A stretch of DNA of 64,000 bases from positions 2,047,001 through 2,111,000 of the forward strand of contig NC_007759.1 in NCBI RefSeq assembly GCF_000013405.1, written 5' to 3'. This document shows, in pieces, positions 59,246 to 64,000 of the stretch. The notes beneath the pieces were generated by a model. That model searched no databases. It worked only from the letters and a program-made list of their open reading frames with translations, and was not told the DNA's origin. The translations under genes were made by a program, and so were the position numbers. This DNA is from Syntrophus aciditrophicus SB. GTDB taxonomy: Bacteria; Desulfobacterota; Syntrophia; Syntrophales; Syntrophaceae. Every line of letters starts with the position of its first letter. The stretch's first letter is position 1.

Positions 59246-60349
59246 TTAGGCTGCCTGGTAGGACTCCGCCGTAAACCAAGATGGTCTTGATTTGCGATGG
59301 AGCACCGCCTTTTTCGGGGGCTTGATAGCAGTGAATATCGGGGGACGCGGGGCTTTGGCTATCCCCCTTTCCTTGGGGGTCATATATCCGACGTGGTACT
59401 TTTCGATGAACTGCAAGGTCTGCGGTTCGATATCCAGTTCCTTGGCGACGTAAGAAGCTTCACGGTGTCCGAGCCTGTAGGAAACGATGTTGCCCACGTT
59501 CAGCATGACGCGTGTCATGGTTTCGGGGATGACGGCAAAATCCTGGGTAGACAAAACGCATGATAACTTGTACTTACGCCCCTCTTTGAGGATATCCAGC
59601 ATGTTGGGGTTGAGGAAGTTGTGGCACTCATCAATGTAGAGGGCAAGCGGTTGGTATTCTGCGTGTTTCTCGTACCGGAAATAATTCTTAACCGCTTGGT
59701 TGACAAGGCTGCCCATGAAAATCATCTTCTCCCTGCCCATTCCGAAGCAATCTAGTATAAACGTTTTGCGGTTCCTGATAATCTCTCCGATGTTAAGCGA
59801 GTTTTTACCGCACAGCATTTTTTCCATTTTCGGGTCGCTTAACAGGTAATTGAGGCGGGCTAAAATTCCGTCCCGTGTTTCGGCGTTGCCTCGCATGTTG
59901 GCAATGTAATCCCTGACGCTCAAAAGACTGAGGCGATTATTCTTGAGGCACTCCTTAATCGCCAAATCCAAACACTCAATCATCTTGACCGTGAAAAGCT
60001 GGTTAGGGGTGGTAATGGTGACAACCTGGTTGACGGCTTCCCTAATGCTTTCCGCAATCTGGTCGGGCGTGTAAGGCACTTTCATGGGGTTAATGGGGAT
60101 AGGGTTGTTCAGGGACGAATACATACCTCGGCTTATCGAGTAGCAATCGCCAGCCAGGAAGCCGGACGGGTCAATTAAAATCTTGGCGTTCTTCCAATAG
60201 TTGTCTTCCTCCCACCAATTCATTATCAAGGTACTTTTTCCTGTTCCGCTCTTTCCCATCAAAAGGGTATGGGTGTATCTGTCTTCGATGTATTTTGACA
60301 TGTAGGTCTCCTTGTCGTTTCCGATTTTCAGTCTGGGCAGGTCATTCAT
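59246..60349 (-). CDS. HerA/FtsK-type ATPase (DNA transfer or packaging motor)
   Basis: A 367-residue single-domain ATPase of the HerA/FtsK superfamily. Walker A is MGKSGTGKSTL (31-41), Walker B LALYIDECHNFL (about 236-241 region), with a downstream SCVLSTQDF sensor-like strand and an arginine in RLGHREASYVAKEL. No membrane segment. The closest types by plan are VirB4/TraD-like coupling or mating ATPases and packaging ATPases of membrane-containing phages; I cannot decide. It starts inside the end of the coiled-coil gene (8-base overlap) in a tight operon. Confidence 0.85.
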   Translation of the reverse strand: MNDLPRLKIGNDKETYMSKYIEDRYTHTLLMGKSGTGKSTLIMNWWEEDNYWKNAKILIDPSGFLAGDCYSISRGMYSSLNNPIPINPMKVPYTPDQIAESIREAVNQVVTITTPNQLFTVKMIECLDLAIKECLKNNRLSLLSVRDYIANMRGNAETRDGILARLNYLLSDPKMEKMLCGKNSLNIGEIIRNRKTFILDCFGMGREKMIFMGSLVNQAVKNYFRYEKHAEYQPLALYIDECHNFLNPNMLDILKEGRKYKLSCVLSTQDFAVIPETMTRVMLNVGNIVSYRLGHREASYVAKELDIEPQTLQFIEKYHVGYMTPKERGIAKAPRPPIFTAIKPPKKAVLHRKSRPSWFTAESYQAA

Positions 60350-60794
60350 CTTCCGCCTCCATCAGGAGTTTTTTGAGCTTTATCTTCCTTAGTTGGACTT
60401 CCAACGAATCCAATTCGACTTCTTGGGCGATTTTGGCGGTTTCGTACCGGATTTTCTCAGTTAAGGATTTTTCCTGGTCTTCCTTGAGCTCCCGCATCCG
60501 TTGCTTGTGGTCCAGTTCCCTGTAAGTGTCGTTGACGGTGGCGCTGAAAGTCAGGACTTTGTGGACGGCGTCCAGTTTGGCGTTGGTCGCCCTTAACGTG
60601 TCCTCCGCCATCTTGGCTTCCAATTCCTTGGCTTTCGCCATCCTTGTCCGTTTGAAATTGCCGAATATCATCCCAATAGGGTTCATCTCGTATTCCATCG
60701 GCTGGATGGTAGCGGGCATCAGGTCTTTTACCAACGCCGGAACTTGGGGGGAACGGGCGAGGACGTTTTGGATCGGATTCAACGGTTCGTTCAT
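60342..60794 (-). CDS. Coiled-coil protein of the element operon
   Basis: I do not recognise this 150-residue protein. Residues about 1-45 are proline-containing (NPIQNVLARSPQVPALVK, MEYEMNPIGMIFGNF), and about 48-150 form a long, highly charged coiled coil ending KLKKLLMEAEDE. No signal or membrane segment. Its ATG 60794 uses GGAGG made of the last two glycine codons of the upstream membrane protein gene. Position between a membrane protein and the ATPase suggests it bridges the two. Confidence 0.75.
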   Translation of the reverse strand: MNEPLNPIQNVLARSPQVPALVKDLMPATIQPMEYEMNPIGMIFGNFKRTRMAKAKELEAKMAEDTLRATNAKLDAVHKVLTFSATVNDTYRELDHKQRMRELKEDQEKSLTEKIRYETAKIAQEVELDSLEVQLRKIKLKKLLMEAEDE

Positions 60795-60795
60795 C

Positions 60796-60969
60796 TTATC
60801 CTCCGAATTGGTTGAAGTAGTTTGACCACATCTGCTGGCTTCTTTGATTTTCAGCTTCTCTCCTGTAATAGTTATAGGCTTTGGTAAATCCGCTGCTTCT
60901 GCCCATGAAATACCCGGCAAGGAAGATGACCAGCCCGATTCCAACGTAAATCATCTGCATCTTATTCAT
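60796..60969 (-). CDS. Small single-pass membrane protein
   Basis: A 57-residue protein: MNKMQMIYVGIGLVIFLAGY gives one membrane helix near the N-terminus, followed by a basic and aromatic tail (FTKAYNYYRREAENQ, WSNYFNQFGG). ATG 60969 overlaps the stop of the upstream gene by eight bases. It could anchor the ATPase complex. No family recognised. It ends GG, encoded by GGAGGA, which also serves the next gene's ribosome site. Confidence 0.72.
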   Translation of the reverse strand: MNKMQMIYVGIGLVIFLAGYFMGRSSGFTKAYNYYRREAENQRSQQMWSNYFNQFGG

Positions 60970-61525
60970 CGAGAAACCCCACATATTCTTCAAAATCAAA
61001 ATCACCTGCTCCGTCCATTCCTTTGACGACGATATCGAACTGCTCGACTTTCGTGCCGAAGAGTTCGGACAGTTTCTTTTCGGCGTCCTCCCAGAGTACC
61101 CACGCGTTGACTTTCTGTTTAAGGTATTCCTCCGTTTCGTTGTTCGCGACTTCCAGAACGAAGCAAAGAAGTTCGTCGCCTTTCAACATAAGGACGATGG
61201 CGTCCGACCGCAGTCCGACTTCCTTGATTTCCACCTCCCTCAAGATGTGATTCTTGTGGTTAAGCTTTAAAATCTCCGCCAAGGCTTTGGTCAGTTCCTG
61301 GGCGTGCCCTTTGTACTCGCTCCGACATCCCTTGACCCGAAAATAACCGTTTCCTTTTTCCAGCTTCCCGAGGTCAACCAGGGCGTTGAGCGCCTTGTAA
61401 GTATTGTTAACTGCTGACGTTCCCGCGTTCCAGATTCCCTTGCTCGCCATGATATCCCCGACCGTGTGCTTGTCGGCGATTTTCAGGCTCTCCATGATGG
61501 TTAAGATTTCTTCTTCGTGCGCCAT
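60962..61525 (-). CDS. Winged-helix plus nuclease-like protein (replication-relaxation-like)
   Basis: A 187-residue protein. Residues ~1-72 are a winged helix (EILTIMESLKIADKHTVGDI, ALVDLGKLEKGNGYFRVKG). Residues ~95-150 contain GLRSDAIVLMLKGDELLCFVLEV and ETEEYLKQKVNAW, a D...ExE...K spacing like PD-(D/E)XK folds and like the Replic_Relax family (PF13814) seen in mobile elements. ATG 61525 follows AAGGAGGATCAC. First gene of the leftward operon, under the promoter at 61555-61584. Confidence 0.7.
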   Translation of the reverse strand: MAHEEEILTIMESLKIADKHTVGDIMASKGIWNAGTSAVNNTYKALNALVDLGKLEKGNGYFRVKGCRSEYKGHAQELTKALAEILKLNHKNHILREVEIKEVGLRSDAIVLMLKGDELLCFVLEVANNETEEYLKQKVNAWVLWEDAEKKLSELFGTKVEQFDIVVKGMDGAGDFDFEEYVGFLDE

Positions 61526-61554
61526 GTGATCCTCCTTCCGTTTTTGTTTAATCG

Positions 61555-61584
61555 TTAATAAAACGTTACAACGTAACATGTCAA
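61555..61584 (-). promoter_or_regulatory. Promoter with inverted repeat between its boxes
   Basis: TTGACA (61584-61579) and TATTAA (61560-61555), 18 bases apart, point to the operon of the nuclease-like protein. The spacer contains the inverted repeat GTTAC-AAC-GTAAC (61565-61577), a probable repressor site. Confidence 0.62.
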
Positions 61585-61623
61585 GTATTATTTTTAATAT
61601 CTTGATAGACAGAAAAAAATCTC

Positions 61624-61651
61624 TTTACATTTCGACAATTTGTTATATATA
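61624..61651 (+). promoter_or_regulatory. Promoter of the rightward unknown gene
   Basis: TTTACA (61624-61629) and TATATA (61646-61651), 16 bases apart. The expected start point falls at or next to the ATG at 61658. Confidence 0.42.
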
Positions 61652-61657
61652 GACGAT

Positions 61658-62125
61658 ATGAAAAGGACGAAACTTGAAATATATGTGTTCTATTATGGGG
61701 AATATCTGGAGAAACTCGGTGGGTATAACTTGGCTGCCCAACTGGCTTTGAGTGATTTGGGCAGTACCGGGGACGATAAGGCTGTTATCCAGAGGTGCTA
61801 CAGGGACTTGAAAAAGGAAGATTTTGACGGTTCAATAATCGATTACATGTGTTGGATCAGTACGCAGTGCGTCCTTGATGCGGTATCAAAACATGTTTCC
61901 GAAAAGACACCTACCAAATACATCGAGTTCATCATTGAGCACAGCAGTGACTTTTGGGAAGACACCCGAAATCTCTTGAGGCTATTCAATAAGAACCCCG
62001 TTCACTTCTTTCGCTGGTTCGGAATCAAGGAGGATGCAGAAGCCTACAAATTATTGGCCGGTTATTGGTACAAACTTTTTATGGCTGATTATAACTACCT
62101 ATTGTCATTAAAATCAAAAAGTTGA
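61658..62125 (+). CDS. Unknown helical protein, only rightward gene of the element
   Basis: A 155-residue protein rich in Tyr, Trp and Phe (YVFYYGEYLEKLGGY, YMCWISTQCVLDAVSK, FFRWFGIKEDAEAY, YWYKLFMADYNYLLSL), likely all-helical and soluble. No family recognised. The start MKRTKLEIY at 61658 has no ribosome site but a -10 box seven bases upstream, so the message may be leaderless. It is divergent from the nuclease-like operon, a place often taken by a regulator, though no DNA-binding motif is seen. Confidence 0.65.
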   Translation: MKRTKLEIYVFYYGEYLEKLGGYNLAAQLALSDLGSTGDDKAVIQRCYRDLKKEDFDGSIIDYMCWISTQCVLDAVSKHVSEKTPTKYIEFIIEHSSDFWEDTRNLLRLFNKNPVHFFRWFGIKEDAEAYKLLAGYWYKLFMADYNYLLSLKSKS

Positions 62126-62152
62126 ATCACTTATAACCACACCAATAGGCAG

Positions 62153-62545
62153 TCACTCCAATCTTGATATCCGCTTCACGTAGTCGGCAAACGCTACTAT
62201 GCTATACATAAAATCATTCATTTCCTTGTTGTTCCTAAATCTATAAACGGCTTCAATAAATATGAATCCCAAAGCAACAGCAACCAAGACAGTGAGGGCT
62301 GAGAGCACGGACGATACCGGAAATCTGCCGATGTAATATGTAGTGTTCCAAGCGTATTCGCAAATCGTGTAATGTATATTGATCAAGCCTAAAGCCATAA
62401 GAATGACGATGAACACGTTGAGCTTTATGGGGTTTTTCTTCAAAAGATATCTATGAGCAAAATACACGATAGCGTAATAAATGATAAAAACCGCAATCAA
62501 TTCCAACAATAACACTCCATCCGCATGTTCCTGCTTAGGAAACAT
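62153..62545 (-). CDS. Small integral membrane protein
   Basis: A 130-residue protein with three to four membrane segments (LLLELIAVFIIYYAIVYFA, LNVFIVILMALGLINIHYTI, VLSALTVLVAVALGFIFIEA) and a short charged C-terminus. No family recognised. ATG 62545 is placed six bases after AGGAG. It is convergent with the 61658 gene. Confidence 0.68.
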   Translation of the reverse strand: MFPKQEHADGVLLLELIAVFIIYYAIVYFAHRYLLKKNPIKLNVFIVILMALGLINIHYTICEYAWNTTYYIGRFPVSSVLSALTVLVAVALGFIFIEAVYRFRNNKEMNDFMYSIVAFADYVKRISRLE

Positions 62546-62599
62546 CAATCTCTCCTTTCGTCGCGTAGAGTTTTCCGGTCTTTAGATAGTCGTGCAGTT

Positions 62600-62646
62600 A
62601 GTTTTTTAAACTTTATATACCTAATAATTGCAAACAGTTTTTTAAA
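62600..62646. repeat. Direct repeat AGTTTTTTAAA
   Basis: The 11-base sequence occurs at 62600-62610 and 62636-62646 in an AT-rich stretch between two leftward genes. It may be a protein-binding site; nothing more can be said. Confidence 0.4.
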
Positions 62647-62649
62647 GAA

Positions 62650-62904
62650 TTATCGGTTCTCTATTTCGGTCTTATAAATAATGGGAAGAAAAATCACTAT
62701 AACGTCTGTTAACCGCATTATCTTAATAGTTTTGAGAGGTTGAGTCATGGTTAAACGCCTCTTTTTACGTAAATAACTAACTAAAAATTTCGGGGGCGGT
62801 ACATATCTAAACAAGGGGGTTGCTGTGAGGCATTCTCTGAGCGTCCACCTCTTGACATTCAAAAGGTGGCTGCTAAAATCCAAGAAGAAGTGAGGAGGAG
62901 CCAT
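62650..62904 (-). CDS. Small basic protein with C-terminal hydrophobic segment
   Basis: An 84-residue frame starting MAPPHFFLDFSSHLLNVKRW, with a very basic middle (VSYLRKKRRLTMTQP) and a hydrophobic stretch, DVIVIFLPIIY, near the end. ATG 62904 follows GGAGGT at six bases, and that ribosome site contains the stop of the upstream gene, which argues for coupled translation. The longer frame starting at 63009 overlaps that gene and is not preferred. No family recognised. Confidence 0.5.
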   Translation of the reverse strand: MAPPHFFLDFSSHLLNVKRWTLRECLTATPLFRYVPPPKFLVSYLRKKRRLTMTQPLKTIKIMRLTDVIVIFLPIIYKTEIENR

Positions 62905-62909
62905 TTCTG

Positions 62910-63089
62910 CTACCTCCGATTCGAATCCTTGACAGTCATGCAAGCCTTCTTGAACTCTTCTCTGAAGATTCTCACCGCGAAAGAGAGTGTCGCGTTGGTC
63001 TCGATACACCCTGCTTCGCGTTCTAGTCCGTCAAGGAAATCATAGTATAAATTCGTGAGAATTTCACAAACCTGGGATTCCTTCACCAT
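62910..63089 (-). CDS. Small helical protein
   Basis: A 59-residue protein, MVKESQVCEILTNLYYDFLD and on to KDSNRR, probably helical. AGGAGG lies eight bases before ATG 63089. Its stop TAG is inside the ribosome site of the next gene. No family recognised; small helical proteins at such places are often regulators. Confidence 0.62.
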   Translation of the reverse strand: MVKESQVCEILTNLYYDFLDGLEREAGCIETNATLSFAVRIFREEFKKACMTVKDSNRR

Positions 63090-63227
63090 ATTGTTCACCT
63101 CCTTTCTAGCAGGCTCCTCCGCCTGATGAAGCAGGATGAGCAGCCGGATTCCTTTGGAATGTCAAGAGTGGTCGCCACCTAGGCGGCTGCTTTTCGTTTA
63201 CTGTCTTGTACAATCTCAATGTAAATC

Positions 63228-63833
63228 TCACATTGCTTTGCCTTTCCGGTTATAGATGATTCCGTTTTCAACGAACTGGGTGTAACAAGCACCCAAGACT
63301 TTGTTGGGCATCTCGGGAAATACCTTTGCCGAAATATTGAAGACTTTCTGAAGTCGGTGGGCTTCCAAGTGAGGGAACTCCCGGTGCCTCATGATGAAGA
63401 CTATCTGGCCTCTGGTTCCCATGTAATGCTTTCGAAGCTTTTCTTCAAGCTGGCTGTCGGTCATGTGGCCGTTGTCCAGCTCAAAGCAATAATGGAGAAT
63501 AGTAGCGTCGGCGGGTCTCCTGAACGAAACGTACTGCAACCCTCTGTCGTGGAGGAACTTCCCGACAACATCCCTCACGCAGACGTCGTGATTGAACAGG
63601 AAAGTCGGCAACGTGTTGGCGGCCATCGTGTAAGCCAGTTTGCCGTCTTGGTTCTTGATTCTCTTAAGACGCAGCGAGCTGTCTTTTCCTTTTAACATCT
63701 CGGAAAGCTCCGACGAATAAACCCTAAGCAGGGTATCGTCGCATCGGCCCTCCATGAAGAAGGACACGTTGCGGGGGACCGCCCACTGAACCTCCTGGAT
63801 GAACCATCTGATGAGATTTCTTTTTGTTGCCAT
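63228..63833 (-). CDS. Replication-relaxation-like protein
   Basis: A 201-residue protein. The middle and end show FLFNHDVCVRDVVGKFL (HxxxVxD), RRPADATILHYCFELDNGHM and DSQLEEKLRKHY, then QIVFIMRHREF. This series is what I remember for the Replic_Relax family (PF13814) of mobile elements, some members of which are treated as candidate relaxases. A similar D...E...K arrangement is present in the protein at 60962-61525. ATG 63833 has no clear ribosome site; a longer frame to 63890 passes through a hairpin. The gap to the next gene (63090-63227) has an AGCAGCCG/CGGCTGCT inverted repeat. Confidence 0.65.
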   Translation of the reverse strand: MATKRNLIRWFIQEVQWAVPRNVSFFMEGRCDDTLLRVYSSELSEMLKGKDSSLRLKRIKNQDGKLAYTMAANTLPTFLFNHDVCVRDVVGKFLHDRGLQYVSFRRPADATILHYCFELDNGHMTDSQLEEKLRKHYMGTRGQIVFIMRHREFPHLEAHRLQKVFNISAKVFPEMPNKVLGACYTQFVENGIIYNRKGKAM

Positions 63834-63847
63834 AACACAAATTACTC

Positions 63848-63974
63848 GGGGCAAGGGGCCTGGGGCGTAAGCCCCAGCAAATGGTTTCATGATGTCTCAT
63901 CGCAAGTGAGCTTCTGAAAGCATTTGCTGGGGGTTTCAATGCTTCGCTTGAAAGCACCAGGTTACCTTTGCCCC
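63848..63974. repeat. Nested and competing inverted repeats upstream of the replication-relaxation-like gene
   Basis: Outer GGGGCAA (63848-63854) with TTGCCCC (63968-63974); a long hairpin CCCCAGCAAATG (63872-63883) with CATTTGCTGGGG (63921-63932), extended inside by TTTCA/TGAAA and CTCA/TGAG; CTGGGGC-GTAA-GCCCCAG (63860-63877), which uses the same bases as the long hairpin; and TTTCAA/TTGAAA (63934-63953). Two structures exclude each other, as in attenuators or replication-control leaders. It is 15 bases upstream of the chosen ATG on the minus strand. Confidence 0.7.
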
Positions 63975-64000
63975 AACGATTAAACGCTGATTGCCGCCAT

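Larger units (their letters stand above)
57688..64000. mobile_element. Integrated mobile element at tRNA-Thr, left part only
   Basis: Begins at the 3' end of tRNA-Thr and continues past the window edge. Contents in order: integrase, overlapping excisionase, a 59-residue protein, a HerA/FtsK-type ATPase, a coiled-coil protein, a 57-residue membrane protein, a winged-helix nuclease-like protein (all leftward), then a rightward unknown gene and a leftward group of a membrane protein, two small proteins and a second replication-relaxation-like protein. Bases are visibly poorer in GC than the core. No capsid, relaxase of a known MOB class or toxin-antitoxin pair was recognised. The attR copy of the tRNA end should lie beyond 64 kb. 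Confidence 0.85.

Noticed and set aside
62905-63009. Longer start for the 84-residue element protein
   Set aside because: The extra residues overlap the 59-residue gene, which has its own strong ribosome site, while ATG 62904 has GGAGGT at correct spacing.

Overview
The window looks like chromosomal DNA of an anaerobic deltaproteobacterium of the Syntrophus type (Syntrophales). The strongest pointers are a biotin carrier, a glutaryl-CoA-type acyl-CoA dehydrogenase and a glutaconyl-CoA decarboxylase carboxyltransferase subunit in tandem (50.2-53.7 kb), the oxygen-sensitive radical SAM ThiH route to thiamine, rubrerythrin-type peroxide defence, a nickel-pincer cofactor set, a CdnL/CarD regulator and a complete type II secretion operon. 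The genus is inferred from gene content, not from a marker tree.

Layout. 0-3.9 kb: a leftward set carD, PIN-TRAM, ispD, ispF, gltX (gltX runs off the left edge). 4.2-7.5 kb: a radical SAM protein and a small gene, pcm and an NlpD-like LytM protein. 7.7-13 kb: a phosphoglycerate mutase whose two halves are in swapped order, a macrodomain protein, MoaE-like, DciA-like, a TrmN6-like methyltransferase and a DUF1015 protein. 13.3-16.9 kb: thiE-thiS-thiG-thiH-thiF behind a TPP riboswitch with its own terminator and a visible antiterminator. 17.1-21.1 kb: L,D-transpeptidase, UbiA-type prenyltransferase, cysteine synthase, DUF456. 21.3-32 kb: a twelve-gene type II secretion operon with a lytic transglycosylase inside it. 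32.5-36.1 kb: formiminotransferase, then an accessory pocket with two broken acetyltransferases around a methyltransferase and a DUF6765-like protein. 36.2-49.8 kb: ftsY, an ABC-F ATPase, ferritin-like protein, Na/Pi cotransporter, rubrerythrin, kpsF-type isomerase, a secreted crystallin-fold protein, YjbQ, larC-larE-larB opposite nikR, a tRNA-Val and a nitrilase-family hydrolase. 50.2-57.3 kb: the glutaryl-CoA module, mobA and a DinG-type helicase.

From the 3' end of tRNA-Thr(CGT) at 57,687 to the right edge lies part of an integrated mobile element of lower GC. It carries a tyrosine integrase ending two bases after the tRNA, an excisionase overlapping it, a tightly overlapping operon (nuclease/replication-relaxation-like protein, small membrane protein, coiled-coil protein, HerA/FtsK-type ATPase), several small unknown genes, a second replication-relaxation-like protein and, upstream of that, a long RNA-fold region with mutually exclusive hairpins. 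The far end and the expected attR copy lie outside the window.

The two most unusual items are the circularly permuted phosphoglycerate mutase at 7.7-9.3 kb and the tRNA-Thr element. No rRNA gene, CRISPR array or insertion sequence was seen. All functions are read from sequence motifs and remembered family features; no database search was run.
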